Assembly (NCBI GenBank): GCA_019694875.1
Contig: JAIBBC010000002.1
Span: 124,001 to 188,000 of the forward strand
Reading direction: 5' to 3'
Length of the DNA stretch: 64,000 nt
Source: Cyclobacteriaceae bacterium
GTDB lineage: Bacteria > Bacteroidota > Bacteroidia > Cytophagales > Cyclobacteriaceae
Shown: positions 25,322 to 34,446 of the stretch, piece after piece
How the letters are laid out: each line of letters begins with the position of its first letter
Position numbering within the stretch: the first letter of the stretch is position 1
Position numbers and translations under genes: made by a program
Notes under the pieces: model-generated
The model's database searches: none
What the model saw: only the letters and a program-made list of their open reading frames with translations
Told to the model about the DNA's origin: nothing

Positions 25322-25496
25322 AAAAATCAGTGTCGTACAAGTTAACGAATTCCGCGCATCAGGGTTAGTAATTTGTGCTGGAAACCGGCCCGGATCGCAT
25401 TTCAACCGATGGAAATGTGATTGAAAAGTTATTATGCTGAAACAGTTTTCAATTATCTGCGGGCGTTATAACTTTCAGGTTGTAAATGCGCTAAAC

Positions 25497-25619
25497 GTGA
25501 GAAAAACGATTGTTTTTGTACTTGCCCTTGCAGTAATCCTGAGCTGTGGATCCCACAACAAGCATCACAAGAAGCTGAAGCCCGGTAAACCAATTCCTTG
25601 TCCTACAAAAGACTGCTAA
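25497..25619 (+). CDS. Tiny lipoprotein translationally coupled to cmk
   Basis: Candidate protein of 40 residues starting at GTG 25497 (VRKTIVFVLALAVILSC). The lipobox ILSC gives a mature peptide of about 24 residues, GSHNKHHKKLKPGKPIPCPTKDC, very basic, with three His and two further Cys. Its stop TAA shares one base with the cmk ATG (TAATG), so translation of cmk is likely coupled to it. A -7-like TAACTTTC lies at 25469-25476. An ATG-initiated longer frame from 25434 would destroy the signal peptide. Confidence 0.5.
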   Translation: MRKTIVFVLALAVILSCGSHNKHHKKLKPGKPIPCPTKDC

Positions 25620-26311
25620 TGAGCACGTTTAAAAAAATGGTGATTGCGATCGATGGCTACTCGGCCTGCGGAAAGAGCACCACGGCTAAGGAAGTCGCGC
25701 GCATTTTGGGCTACCGGTATATCGACTCGGGAGCGATGTATCGTGCGGTAACGCTTTACTTTCTCGACAATCATGTTTCTTTATCGAATCCCAGGGATAT
25801 CACGAAAGCGCTTTCGCAGATTCACATTTCATTTAAAGTAAATTCCAAAGGCATCTCGGAGACGTATCTAAATAATCTGAACGTTGAAAAGGAAATCCGT
25901 AAAATGCGCATTTCTGAAAAAGTGAGCCCGGTAAGTGCAATTAAAGATGTTCGTGTAGCCATGGTCGAGCAGCAACGCAGAATGGGTAAGGAGAAGGCAA
26001 TCGTGATGGATGGCCGCGACATCGGAACGGTTGTTTTTCCGAATGCAGAACTTAAATTTTTTATGACAGCCGATATGGTTGTTCGCGCGATACGCAGACA
26101 AAAAGAACTTCTCGAAAACGATCGGCTTGTTGACCTGGATGAAGTAATTGAAAACATCGCGCAACGCGACAAGATCGATACAACCCGCAAGGAAAGTCCG
26201 CTACGTCAGGCAGCTGATGCAATTGTGATTGACACGACCCACATCACCGTTGATGAGCAAGTAGATGAAGTTGTTCGCCAGGCGGTAAGTAAAGCATTGA
26301 AACCCTCCTGA
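25619..26311 (+). CDS. cmk: Cytidylate kinase
   Basis: Protein of 230 residues. The P-loop is IDGYSACGKSTTAKEVA (about residues 9-25), followed by YRYIDSGAMYRAVTLYFLD, the CMP-binding KVSPVSAIKDVRVAMVEQQRRMG block, VMDGRDIGTVVFPNAELKFFMTA and RDKIDTTRKESPLRQAADAI. It phosphorylates CMP/dCMP. It uses the ATG at 25619, which overlaps the preceding stop by one base, and its own stop overlaps the next ATG (TGATG). Confidence 0.97.
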   Translation: MSTFKKMVIAIDGYSACGKSTTAKEVARILGYRYIDSGAMYRAVTLYFLDNHVSLSNPRDITKALSQIHISFKVNSKGISETYLNNLNVEKEIRKMRISEKVSPVSAIKDVRVAMVEQQRRMGKEKAIVMDGRDIGTVVFPNAELKFFMTADMVVRAIRRQKELLENDRLVDLDEVIENIAQRDKIDTTRKESPLRQAADAIVIDTTHITVDEQVDEVVRQAVSKALKPS

Positions 26312-26883
26312 TGGCACGGATTGAAACCACGTTCCGGAAAATTGTTCGCTACTTCTTCAGCGGAACACTCTTCATTGTGCCGTTGGTGGCAACTGTGTAC
26401 GTAATTTTTCTTTCGTTCTCTTGGCTTGATGGGCTGATCCCGCTTCCATACCCCGGACTGGGTTTCGCGATTATCATTGTTGCCATTACCCTGTTCGGAT
26501 ACTTTACATCAAATTTTCTTTTTCAAACGCTCGTTACTTGGTTTGAAGGAGTTGTAAGCCACATCCCGTTTGTCAAGCTGATCTATTCTTCCGTAAAAGA
26601 TTTGCTGGATGCATTTGTGGGTGATAAAAAGAAGTTTGACAAACCGGTTTTGGTCCGCCTCAACAAAGAAAACCAGCTTCACCGAATCGGCTTTATAACG
26701 CAAAACGATTTGTCCAGTTTAGGCCTTAACGACATGGTTGTTGTTTATTTCCCGCAATCGTACGCTTTCGCGGGAGATCATTTCGTGGTGCCGAAAGAAA
26801 ACATCCAGCCACTGAACGTTTCCGGTCCGGTGGCCATGAAGTTTATTGTTTCGGGAGGGGTTTCAGGTTTTAAGGATTCGTAG
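26311..26883 (+). CDS. DUF502-family membrane protein
   Basis: Protein of 190 residues with two membrane helices (about 14-36 and 50-72) and a soluble C-terminal domain containing VKLIYSSVKDLLDAFVGDKKKFDKPVLV and VVVYFPQSYAFAG, the DUF502 pattern. Function is not established. It overlaps cmk by one base, and its last 14 bp overlap the convergent DUF4345 gene. Confidence 0.88.
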   Translation: MARIETTFRKIVRYFFSGTLFIVPLVATVYVIFLSFSWLDGLIPLPYPGLGFAIIIVAITLFGYFTSNFLFQTLVTWFEGVVSHIPFVKLIYSSVKDLLDAFVGDKKKFDKPVLVRLNKENQLHRIGFITQNDLSSLGLNDMVVVYFPQSYAFAGDHFVVPKENIQPLNVSGPVAMKFIVSGGVSGFKDS

Positions 26884-27274
26884 TTCTCTTCTTATTCCAG
26901 ATAAGGAACAATAACAGCGTACAACCAACCAGCGAGAAAGTTTCGGTAGCCAGCCACGTAATTACAAATTCGTTAGGTGTTCCGTCTGCGATCCAGCTCA
27001 CAATCCGGCCGGTAACAAACCCTGCTGTGTAGAGAATAACCAGCAGCAATGCTGTGGATTGATTTTTGAAAATTCCCCCCACGCAGAAAAGACCGAACAT
27101 CAAATGCATTCCGCCATACACTGCACGCATAGAACTCAGCGCTGCCGGGCTGTTCAAGTCGATTCCGACATTCGCTAATACGGCTTGCGGATTGATTAGC
27201 GCTTCGATACCGGTTTTACAAAAGGCCAGCGCGAGGAGCGCCAAAAAAACCTGTGAGATTCTTGTAACGATCAT
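26870..27274 (-). CDS. DUF4345-family membrane protein
   Basis: Protein of 134 residues from ATG 27274, chosen because it begins at the first membrane helix (RISQVFLALLALAF). Four helices and the DUF4345 motif SSMRAVYGGMHLMFG (about 48-62) are seen. Function unknown. It is divergent from the AraC-type regulator gene, with 78 bp between the starts, so it may be one of that regulator's targets. Confidence 0.82.
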   Translation of the reverse strand: MIVTRISQVFLALLALAFCKTGIEALINPQAVLANVGIDLNSPAALSSMRAVYGGMHLMFGLFCVGGIFKNQSTALLLVILYTAGFVTGRIVSWIADGTPNEFVITWLATETFSLVGCTLLLFLIWNKKRTTNP

Positions 27275-27352
27275 ATACTTTTTTACAACTAAAACGCTCA
27301 TGCAGCATCGACTGCCGGGATAGTTTGTGCCAAAAAAGAGATATTTTGCGCC

Positions 27353-28318
27353 ATGTACACTCACATGCCCATCATCCGCGACATTTTGTATGGCGCTGCG
27401 TTGCGCGGTGCCCGGTTGAACGAATTATGTGACGCATTGGAGTTATCGCCACACGACCTGAATGATTCCGGCCGGATTGTTCCGTTTAAACAGGCGTATC
27501 GCAGCTGGGAGCTTGCTCTGAAACAAACAGGTGATCCGCTGCTCGGCCTGCACCTGGGTGAAACTACCACGCCATCGATTCTTGGGTTGATCGGACATCT
27601 AATGCAAAGCAGTCCGGATTTATTGACTTCGTATCAACAAGTTTGCAATCATGCGGAACTTGCTACGGACATGTTTCATTATTCTATTTCTATCGGACGC
27701 GATGAAACTGTGCTGATATATCGTCCGGCCAAACTTTGGATGAATGTATCGCGGCATTCAGCCCGTCAAGCTGTTGAACAGGCCATGACTGGCACGTTGA
27801 ATGTGTTCTATCTTTTGTCGGGTAAGAAAGTTGTGCCGATTCAGGCCACGCTCGCGTTCTCACGACCCAAGCTGTTCGGTGAATATGCGCGCGTTTTCGG
27901 ATCGGTGCTCTTTCAGCAGAAGCAAAACACATTACGATTCAAAACTTCTGATTTGAAACTGCCCGTGATGAGTTACGACAAATCGCTGTTTGCATTGTTT
28001 AACAGGATTGTTCGCGAAAAATTGGCCTTACATAAGCGCAGTAGCTCATTGTCTGACAGAGTTAGGAGTGTTCTGGCTAATGAGTTCAAGGGTCAAATTG
28101 TTCCCGCTCCTGTTGTGGCAGGAATGCTTAACATGAGTTTGAGAACTTTTCAGCGCAAGCTAACGGAAGAGGGAACCAGTTTTCGTGAGCTTTCATCTGC
28201 GTTGCGAAAGGAACTCGCCACGATGATGTTAAAACAGGATGACGTTCGGGTTCACGAGGTGGCGAAAATGTTGGGTTATTCGGAAGCCAGCGCGCTGAGA
28301 AAAGCGTTGCGGGGCTAG
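27353..28318 (+). CDS. AraC-family regulator with AraC-type arabinose-binding-like domain, short C-terminus
   Basis: Protein of 321 residues. The N-terminal ~200 residues fit the AraC-type sensory domain of OruR/ArgR-like regulators ([28 protein letters not shown]). The C-terminal HTH has the first helix-turn-helix ([32 protein letters not shown]) and begins the second ([22 protein letters not shown]), but stops where the family continues with AFKRWTG and about 10 more residues. The stop overlaps the end of convergent mnmA, so the last helix is missing. Binding may be weaker or altered. Divergent from a DUF4345 gene. Confidence 0.85.
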   Translation: MYTHMPIIRDILYGAALRGARLNELCDALELSPHDLNDSGRIVPFKQAYRSWELALKQTGDPLLGLHLGETTTPSILGLIGHLMQSSPDLLTSYQQVCNHAELATDMFHYSISIGRDETVLIYRPAKLWMNVSRHSARQAVEQAMTGTLNVFYLLSGKKVVPIQATLAFSRPKLFGEYARVFGSVLFQQKQNTLRFKTSDLKLPVMSYDKSLFALFNRIVREKLALHKRSSSLSDRVRSVLANEFKGQIVPAPVVAGMLNMSLRTFQRKLTEEGTSFRELSSALRKELATMMLKQDDVRVHEVAKMLGYSEASALRKALRG

Positions 28319-29490
28319 CTAATCACACCGGAGCCAATAAGCTCTTCACCTTCATACCACGCAGCAAACTGCCCGGGGGTAATCGCTTTTTGTGGCGTTT
28401 CGAAAATGATGTATAAGCCGTTCTCTTTTTTGTGAAGCGTACACGGCTCCAGCTTTTGCCGGTACCGGATACGGGCCATGTAGTTTCGTTGCTCACCGTT
28501 TTTCAGCGCGAGGTCAGGGCGTACCCAATGCTCATCTGTCGTTGGAATGAATAACCCTTTGCGATGCAGGCCCGGATGATCTTCGCCCATGCCCATATAG
28601 ATGACATTTTTTTCAGTGTCGGTTCCAATGATAAACATGGGCTTTGGTTTGCCGCCAATGTTGAGACCTTTACGCTGACCGATCGTATAGTAATGTGCAC
28701 CGTTGTGCTCACCGATCACTTTGCCAAGGTCGGGGGTGAGTTTAAACGGTTCCGTGAGATGTTCAACGTCGGTATGGCTCTTTCCATTTTTAAAAACGGA
28801 GGCATCCGCAGCAATTTCAATCGCTTTGCCTTTTTTAGGCAGCAGTTTTTGTTGCAGGAAGTCGGGGAGATGCACTTTTCCGATAAAGCACAAGCCTTGC
28901 GAATCTTTTTTCTCCGCGGTAGCCAAACCTGCCTTTTTTGCGATCTCGCGAACTTCTGATTTCAATAATTCACCGATCGGGAACAAAGCGCGTGAAAGTT
29001 GTTCCTGCGTAAGCTGACACAGAAAATAACTTTGATCCTTGTTGAGATCTTTTCCAGCCAGCAGCTGATAAGCTTTTTTTCCGTTTATTTCGATTTCACC
29101 TCTGCGCGCATAGTGACCGGTAGCTACATAATCGGCACCTAGTTTTAGGGCAGATTTCAAAAAGATATCAAACTTGATTTCGCGATTGCACAGTACATCA
29201 GGATTCGGAGTCCGCCCGCTTTGATACTCTGCAAACATGTAATCGACAATGCGTTGCTTGTATTCCACGCTCAGGTCAATTGCCTGAAAAGGGATGCCGA
29301 GATGTTGCGCCACAATCATGGCATCGTTACTGTCGTCAAGCCAAGGGCATTCGTTGCTGATGGTAACCGAATCGTCATGCCAGTTCTTCATGAACATACC
29401 GATAACTTCATACCCCTGTTCTTTCAGCAGGTACGCTGTTACACTGGAGTCCACTCCGCCTGATAATCCGACTACTACCCGTTTGCTCAC
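28315..29490 (-). CDS. mnmA: tRNA-specific 2-thiouridylase MnmA
   Basis: Protein of 391 residues with the PP-loop [18 protein letters not shown] at the N-terminus, catalytic cysteines in [12 protein letters not shown] (about residue 103) and GLCFIGK (about residue 201), and the C-terminal [11 protein letters not shown] and EEHWVRPD-type blocks (here DEHWVRPDL). It thiolates U34 of glutamate, lysine and glutamine tRNAs. The start codon is GTG at 29490, with no ATG that keeps the PP-loop intact. The TlpA-like gene ends 7 bp upstream on the same strand, so they may be co-transcribed. Confidence 0.96.
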   Translation of the reverse strand: MSKRVVVGLSGGVDSSVTAYLLKEQGYEVIGMFMKNWHDDSVTISNECPWLDDSNDAMIVAQHLGIPFQAIDLSVEYKQRIVDYMFAEYQSGRTPNPDVLCNREIKFDIFLKSALKLGADYVATGHYARRGEIEINGKKAYQLLAGKDLNKDQSYFLCQLTQEQLSRALFPIGELLKSEVREIAKKAGLATAEKKDSQGLCFIGKVHLPDFLQQKLLPKKGKAIEIAADASVFKNGKSHTDVEHLTEPFKLTPDLGKVIGEHNGAHYYTIGQRKGLNIGGKPKPMFIIGTDTEKNVIYMGMGEDHPGLHRKGLFIPTTDEHWVRPDLALKNGEQRNYMARIRYRQKLEPCTLHKKENGLYIIFETPQKAITPGQFAAWYEGEELIGSGVIS

Positions 29491-29497
29491 GAACTGA

Positions 29498-30724
29498 TTA
29501 TTTTTTTGGTGTTAAGTCTTCTGTCAGTAATTCATTAACAATTTCATTGAACCGCTGTTTCCAGCGCTCATGGTAAACGCCTGTACCCGGACCTTCGAAG
29601 CCGGTATGGATGTGCTTAACTTTTCCATCTTTACCAATAAAGATAGTCGTTGGGAACGCGACAATTGTATTCAGCGCGGGAAGTGCTTCGGCTGCTTTCA
29701 GTTTGTCGTCAACCCCCGCAATTACGAAGTCATAGTTCACACCCCACTTCGATTTCATTTTGTTAACACGTTCCGTGGCGTATGTGAAATCCGGTTTGCG
29801 CTCAAACGCAAGTCCTAAAATTTCAACGCCCCGGCTTTTGTTGTTATCATACCAGCTTGAAAGATATTTCGTTTCATCCATGCAGTTCGGGCACCATGTT
29901 CCGAAAAGCTGGAGCACTACAACTTTGTTTTTAAAACGGGCATCATTCAACGTTACCGGTTTGCCATTCAGATCAGGAAATTTGAAATCAAGCGTTTCGT
30001 AGCCGGGTTTCAGATAGGTTAATGATTCTGCATCCGGCAAAGAAGCGTTTTCATTTTTTACACCTGTCCACGATTGATGGTACGACTGCCCCGACCAGAA
30101 ATCGCCTATGAGCATTGAATCGTTTTTAACAGCCTTGAATAAATACGTGTGGTTGCCATCGAACGTACTCAGGAAAAGTGTGTCGTTAAACACGCCACCC
30201 TCCAGGAAACGATAATCACCCGTAGGGGTAAGGAATGAGCCTGTCGCGTAGTCGCCCGTTTGATTGAATACACCGATCGCCTGTGTCGTATCAGTTTCAT
30301 TCACAAATAACACTTGGTACTTACCCGAGAAATTTGTGGCGGCTGCGGTGGTATCGGTTGGTTTGAAGCGATAATCATCACCGAACGTGGCGTTGAACGG
30401 CACTTTGTAAGCCGGGTTATAGTTGAGTGTAAAGAAACCCCTAAGCGTGTTGCCTTCAACTGCTGCGCGGAGTTGCGCATCGAATATATGCAGTACCATG
30501 TTCACCGAGTCGCCCATCATGGTAACTTCATCGAGTAACAATTCTTCACCCGCATTTTTCAGGTACGCATCATACCCTTTCGAAAAATCATTGACGATCC
30601 GAAAATTAAAGGGAAGTTCCCGGCCCTGAATTTTGAGCACCCCGCGCCACTGGCCGGTTTTAAGCTCGGGCCTGGAGCAGGAAAAAACTACAAATGCAAG
30701 GGCAAAAAGGGCTAAAAAGCGCAT
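29498..30724 (-). CDS. TlpA-type thiol-disulfide oxidoreductase lipoprotein
   Basis: Protein of 408 residues from the ATG at 30724. The lipobox is VVFSC. A beta-rich N-terminal half (about 20-250) of calycin-like strands ([22 protein letters not shown]) is followed by a thioredoxin domain with the redox pair [12 protein letters not shown] (about residue 277) and [20 protein letters not shown]. It should act on periplasmic disulfides. The unusual long N-terminal half may bind a specific partner. The longer frame from 30754 is not favoured because it places ten residues before the signal. Confidence 0.9.
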   Translation of the reverse strand: MRFLALFALAFVVFSCSRPELKTGQWRGVLKIQGRELPFNFRIVNDFSKGYDAYLKNAGEELLLDEVTMMGDSVNMVLHIFDAQLRAAVEGNTLRGFFTLNYNPAYKVPFNATFGDDYRFKPTDTTAAATNFSGKYQVLFVNETDTTQAIGVFNQTGDYATGSFLTPTGDYRFLEGGVFNDTLFLSTFDGNHTYLFKAVKNDSMLIGDFWSGQSYHQSWTGVKNENASLPDAESLTYLKPGYETLDFKFPDLNGKPVTLNDARFKNKVVVLQLFGTWCPNCMDETKYLSSWYDNNKSRGVEILGLAFERKPDFTYATERVNKMKSKWGVNYDFVIAGVDDKLKAAEALPALNTIVAFPTTIFIGKDGKVKHIHTGFEGPGTGVYHERWKQRFNEIVNELLTEDLTPKK

Positions 30725-30791
30725 GAAAGAGGTTTTTTGACTGAGAGAAAACACAAAAATGCGACAAATGATTCTTTTTAGTAACAGTTAT

Positions 30792-30805
30792 TAGTTAATA
30801 GTTAT
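30792..30805 (+). repeat. 14-bp word shared with the RluA/rplM gap
   Basis: TAGTTAATAGTTAT is identical to 13281-13294. It lies in the promoter region of the CoA-transferase gene. Together with flanking AGTTATT it forms short direct repeats. Confidence 0.45.
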
Positions 30806-30844
30806 TCGTGGCATTTTTGCCAACGATTGTAAACACGTTCACGC

Positions 30845-31969
30845 ATGTTTAAAGATTTCAGGGTATTGGAACTTGCTTCAGTATTGGCGGGACCTAGTGT
30901 GGGTCAATTTTTTGCGGAGCTTGGCGCTGAAGTAATTAAAATTGAAAATCTAAAGACAGGTGGAGACGTAACCCGCACGTGGAAAGGAAATGGTGAACTT
31001 ACGGATGACCGGTCGGCCTACTTTTGTTCAGTTAACTGGGGAAAGAAGTCGGTTGCTGTTGATCTGACATCCGGTGAGGGTGTATCCATCGTTCAGAAGC
31101 TTGCGGCAAAATCGGATATTGTGATTGCTAGTTACAAACCGGGCGATGCTCAAAAATTAGGCGTGTCATATGAGCAGCTCAGGGCAATCAATCCGAAAAT
31201 AATTTACGGACAGATCACTGGCTATGGGTCAGACAATGATCGTGTCGGGTATGATGCGGTGATCCAGGCTGAGTCCGGTTTTATGGATTTGAATGGTGAG
31301 AGAAACGGAATGCCTACCAAGATGCCCGTTGCGCTGATCGATGTTCTTGCCGGGCATCAGCTGAAAGAGGCTTTACTGGTGGCGTTGTTGAAACGTGAGC
31401 GCTCAGGCGAAGGAAGTTTTGTTGAGGTATCGTTAATTCAAACTGCCATTTCTTCATTAACCAACCAGGCTACGAACTGGCTGGTGGCAAATAAGCTCCC
31501 TTCGCGGCAAGGATCGTTGCATCCGAACATTGCTCCCTATGGAGAAACATTTCAAACAAAAGATGGTAAACGTGTTTTGCTTGCTGTGGGGAGTGATCGC
31601 CAATTTTTTGACTTGTTGCGTTTACTCAAGATTGATCCCGTGATGTTTGAGCAGAAATTTGCTACCAATCATCGCAGAGTAGAAAACAGGGAGGAAATGT
31701 ATGTGGTTTTGTCGGAAGCGATCAGTAAACTCACTGCATCGGAATTATTTATCGAAATCAACAAGTTCAAAATTCCTGCAGGCATCATTCAAAATGTTCA
31801 GGAGGTATTTGAAATGAAGGAAGCGAAGGCACTGATGATCAATGCTGCCCAGCTGAAAGGCGTGAAAACCTTTGTGGCAACCGGAAGCATCAACGAACGA
31901 ATTACAATGCTTCCGCCACCTCACTTTGGTGAGCATACAGAGGAGATCGTGGGTAAGATGGGAGTGTAA
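30845..31969 (+). CDS. CaiB/BaiF family (class III) CoA-transferase, altered 3' end
   Basis: Protein of 374 residues. Family blocks are clear: FRVLELASVLAGPSVGQFFAELGAEVIKIE at the N-terminus, NWGKKSVAVDL, YGQITGYG, and the catalytic aspartate in PVALIDVLAGHQ (about residue 169). It moves CoA between acyl groups; the substrate is unknown. The C-terminus after EEIVG is KMGV and stop. A second copy of the last conserved coding stretch, at 32682-32710, would read EEIVGRL and stop, so an element with a RAYT transposase gene separates two copies of the 3' end. No function loss is expected, because only the last few residues change. Confidence 0.92.
   Translation: MFKDFRVLELASVLAGPSVGQFFAELGAEVIKIENLKTGGDVTRTWKGNGELTDDRSAYFCSVNWGKKSVAVDLTSGEGVSIVQKLAAKSDIVIASYKPGDAQKLGVSYEQLRAINPKIIYGQITGYGSDNDRVGYDAVIQAESGFMDLNGERNGMPTKMPVALIDVLAGHQLKEALLVALLKRERSGEGSFVEVSLIQTAISSLTNQATNWLVANKLPSRQGSLHPNIAPYGETFQTKDGKRVLLAVGSDRQFFDLLRLLKIDPVMFEQKFATNHRRVENREEMYVVLSEAISKLTASELFIEINKFKIPAGIIQNVQEVFEMKEAKALMINAAQLKGVKTFVATGSINERITMLPPPHFGEHTEEIVGKMGV
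31925..31953 (+). repeat. 29-bp direct repeat, left copy (inside the CoA-transferase gene)
   Basis: The left copy runs from TTTGGTGAGC to ATCGTGGG and is identical over 29 bp to 32682-32710. It encodes the last conserved residues of the CoA-transferase. Confidence 0.95.
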
Positions 31970-31973
31970 CGTC

Positions 31974-32549
31974 TCAGAATAGCTCTCTCGCCAAATCATC
32001 GCTTATTACTTTGTACGAGTCGGCAACAAAGTTTGCTGGCTCAATATCCAAATATTCATAAGCGATTTCGGTCGCACAAAGGCTGCAGTCGCTTTTACTC
32101 AGATATTCTCTGAATGACGAGAATTCCCAAGCTTCAAGTTTCTTTGCAAGGCGTGCTTTTAGCGGATTTTGATGGATATAGTGAAATGCTATGGTGCAAT
32201 AATCATCTACACATTTTGCTTTCGTTTTTTGCTGAAACAGGTTTCCGGAAAGTTTTTCCTGTTTTTGAATGGCTTTCGTGTATGAACTCAATAGAAGTCT
32301 AATTCCCTCAGTCAGTGCATTAATTTCAATCGGAGTATGTTTAATGAGTTCTATTGTTTTCTCGTTTGCGCGAACTAGGAAATGAAAATGATTCGGCATC
32401 AAAGCCCAACTAAGAATGTCGCAGTTTGGAGAAATGTACCGCTCAACCTTGTTCAGAAAGAACCGATAGTTATTGGTGGAGAAGAATATTCTCTGTTTGT
32501 TATTACCACGATTGTAGATGTGATAAAATGATCCCTCGTTGAATTGCAT
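31974..32549 (-). CDS. REP-associated tyrosine transposase (RAYT, Y1/HUH family)
   Basis: Protein of 191 residues. It carries the HUH motif in ALMPNHFHFLVRA (about residues 49-61) and a candidate catalytic tyrosine in AFHYIHQNPLKARLAKK (about residues 120-136). Early residues GSFYHIYNRGNNKQRIF are the family N-terminus. RAYTs cut and rejoin single-stranded DNA at short REP hairpins and are thought to spread them. The gene is intact. Its REP-like hairpin lies 41 bp upstream of its start. Confidence 0.9.
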   Translation of the reverse strand: MQFNEGSFYHIYNRGNNKQRIFFSTNNYRFFLNKVERYISPNCDILSWALMPNHFHFLVRANEKTIELIKHTPIEINALTEGIRLLLSSYTKAIQKQEKLSGNLFQQKTKAKCVDDYCTIAFHYIHQNPLKARLAKKLEAWEFSSFREYLSKSDCSLCATEIAYEYLDIEPANFVADSYKVISDDLARELF

Positions 32550-32589
32550 TGACTTAATTTAATAGTCGCTGGCTGCAATGGCAATTTTA

Positions 32590-32620
32590 AGCGTCTGACA
32601 CCTTTGAGGTGTCTGACGCT
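32590..32620. repeat. REP-like imperfect palindrome beside the RAYT gene
   Basis: AGCGTCTGACACC (32590-32602) and GGTGTCTGACGCT (32608-32620) pair around a TTTGA loop with a single T-T mismatch, giving a 13-position stem. The GTCTGAC / GACACC words are of the kind seen near Bacteroidota RAYTs. No second copy was seen in this window. Confidence 0.75.
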
Positions 32621-32681
32621 TTTTATCACTGCTGCCACTCCTTTACACCTCATGCCATGTGACTTATCGAGTGCCTAGCAT

Positions 32682-32710
32682 TTTGGTGAGCATACAGAGG
32701 AGATCGTGGG
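32682..32710 (+). repeat. 29-bp direct repeat, right copy
   Basis: Identical to 31925-31953. In the CoA-transferase frame it reads on to GGC-AGG-CTT-TAG (stop at 32718-32720), so it may be the original gene end displaced by the element. The rest of the gap to 32814 holds only a promoter-like TACTTTAG before the next gene. Confidence 0.95.
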
Positions 32711-32814
32711 CAGGCTTTAGCATTTACCGCACATAAAACAATACCGCCTCATCTGGAAAAGAGGCCCGGATTTTACCGCTCATCCTTACTTTAGCGCATC
32801 CAAAACCTGTTACT

Positions 32815-34389
32815 ATGAGAAATTTTGCCAAGTTATTTTTCGTGCTGATGCTGGTATCCGGCTCAGCGTTAGCGCAACAATTCGGTCCGCCACCACAGGC
32901 GCCCAAAGATCCTGTTGTTGACGCTATCATTAAAGAAGCTACTACCAACTCGCAGCTTGAAAAGCTCGCGCACGAGTTGATGGATGGTGTTGGTCCGCGT
33001 CTCGTGGGCTCACCAAAAATGCAGCAGGCTCACGACTGGGCAGTGAAGAAATACGAAGGCTGGAACATTCCGGCACGCAATGAGAAATGGGGTGAGTGGC
33101 GCGGATGGGAGCGCGGTGTAACGCACATCGATATGACATCTCCATGGGTAAAATCACTTGCGGGAACACAGCTTGCCTGGAGCCCGAGCACAAAAGGAAA
33201 AACTGTTTCAGGTGATGTGGTTATCCTTCCGAATGTGGCGGATTCGATTGAGTTCCAGAAATGGCTTCCAAGTGTAAAAGGAAAGTTTGTGATGATCTCG
33301 ATGAATCAGCCAACCGGCCGCACCGATGATAACTGGGAAAAGCATGGAACAAAAGAGTCTGTTGAAAAAATGAAAAAAGATCGTCAGACACTTACTGACG
33401 CATGGAATACACGCATCAAGAACACCGGTAAAAACAACAACACGTTGCCGACCGTTTTGGAAAATGCGGGAGCTGCCGGTATTGTAATGTGCTACTGGTC
33501 GCGCTGGGCCGGAGCCAACAAGATTTTCGGAGCTAAGACAAAGAAAATTCCTACAATCGATTTGATGCTGGAAGATTATGGTTTGTTGTATCGCCTTACT
33601 GAATCCGGCAAGCCGACAAAAATCAGCGTGCGAGCCGATTCAAAAGAGACAGGAGTAGTTCCAACTTACAATACCGTTGCCGAGATCAAAAGTACAACCA
33701 ATCCAAATGAATATGTTATGCTCTCTGCGCACTTCGATTCATGGGATGGCGGAACAGGCGCTACAGACAACGGAACCGGAACATTGGTAATGATGGAAGC
33801 GATGCGCATCCTCAAAGCTGTATACCCGAATCCGAAAAGAACAATCCTCGTTGGACACTGGGGCAGCGAAGAGCAGGGCTTGAACGGCTCACGTGCATTT
33901 GTTGAAGATCACAAAGACATTGTTGCAAACCTTCAGGCGCTGTTCAATCAGGATAACGGAACGGGTCGCGTAACAAGCATCAGCGGTCAGGGTTTCCTGC
34001 ATTCATACGAATACATCACCCGCTGGTTATCTAAAGTACCGCGCGAATACAAAGTAGACCTTGAAACAACATTCCCGGGCAGCCCGGGTGGTGGCGGCTC
34101 TGACTTTGCTTCGTTTGTGGCAGCAGGTGCACCAGGCTTTTCATTGAGTTCGCTCAGCTGGGATTATGGAACGTACACCTGGCACACCAACCTGGATACC
34201 TACGATAAAATCGTTTTCGATGATGTGCGTAACAACGCGATTCTCGCAGCTATCCTGGTTTACCAGGCGTGTGAAGATTCAAACAAAACTGCACGCGACA
34301 AGAGCGTATTGCCAATGAACCCGCGTACGGGCGAGCCCGGCAAATGGCCTGAGCAGAGAAGCCCTACGCGCAAAGGCGGAATGGATTAA
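32815..34389 (+). CDS. Exported M28-family zinc peptidase
   Basis: Protein of 524 residues with a signal peptide ending GSALAQQ. The catalytic domain has SAHFDSWDGGTGATDNGTG (His and Asp ligands, about 304-323), HWGSEEQGLNG (catalytic Glu, about 348-358), FNQDNGTGR and GGGSDFASF. A PA-like insert precedes it (about 180-290). It is not the paralogue of the 688-2346 peptidase in signal type: that one is a lipoprotein, this one is soluble exported. It ends in a strong terminator. Confidence 0.93.
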   Translation: MRNFAKLFFVLMLVSGSALAQQFGPPPQAPKDPVVDAIIKEATTNSQLEKLAHELMDGVGPRLVGSPKMQQAHDWAVKKYEGWNIPARNEKWGEWRGWERGVTHIDMTSPWVKSLAGTQLAWSPSTKGKTVSGDVVILPNVADSIEFQKWLPSVKGKFVMISMNQPTGRTDDNWEKHGTKESVEKMKKDRQTLTDAWNTRIKNTGKNNNTLPTVLENAGAAGIVMCYWSRWAGANKIFGAKTKKIPTIDLMLEDYGLLYRLTESGKPTKISVRADSKETGVVPTYNTVAEIKSTTNPNEYVMLSAHFDSWDGGTGATDNGTGTLVMMEAMRILKAVYPNPKRTILVGHWGSEEQGLNGSRAFVEDHKDIVANLQALFNQDNGTGRVTSISGQGFLHSYEYITRWLSKVPREYKVDLETTFPGSPGGGGSDFASFVAAGAPGFSLSSLSWDYGTYTWHTNLDTYDKIVFDDVRNNAILAAILVYQACEDSNKTARDKSVLPMNPRTGEPGKWPEQRSPTRKGGMD

Positions 34390-34418
34390 TAATTTGGTTA
34401 ATTGTTGTGAATAGAAAG

Positions 34419-34446
34419 GTCCTGCAGAAATGCGGGACTTTTTTTA
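34419..34446. terminator. Terminator after the M28 peptidase
   Basis: GTCCTGCA (34419-34426) and TGCGGGAC (34431-34438) form an 8-bp stem with one G-T pair and a GAAA tetraloop, then a T-run. It lies between convergent genes and may serve both. Confidence 0.85.

Larger units (their letters stand above)
31954..32681 (-). mobile_element. RAYT-bearing element inserted in the 3' end of the CoA-transferase gene
   Basis: The 728 bp between the two 29-bp repeats contain one REP-associated tyrosine transposase gene (minus strand) and, beyond its start, a REP-like hairpin at 32590-32620. One copy of the repeat is coding in the CoA-transferase; the other restores the same frame to a different stop. 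The simplest reading is an insertion with a long target duplication, or a recombination event that copied the gene end. HUH enzymes of the IS200 type normally make no duplication, so the mechanism is open. Confidence 0.7.

Noticed and set aside
28315-29490. Antisense frames in mnmA
   Set aside because: They overlap an enzyme with both catalytic cysteines and a PP-loop; they have no independent support.
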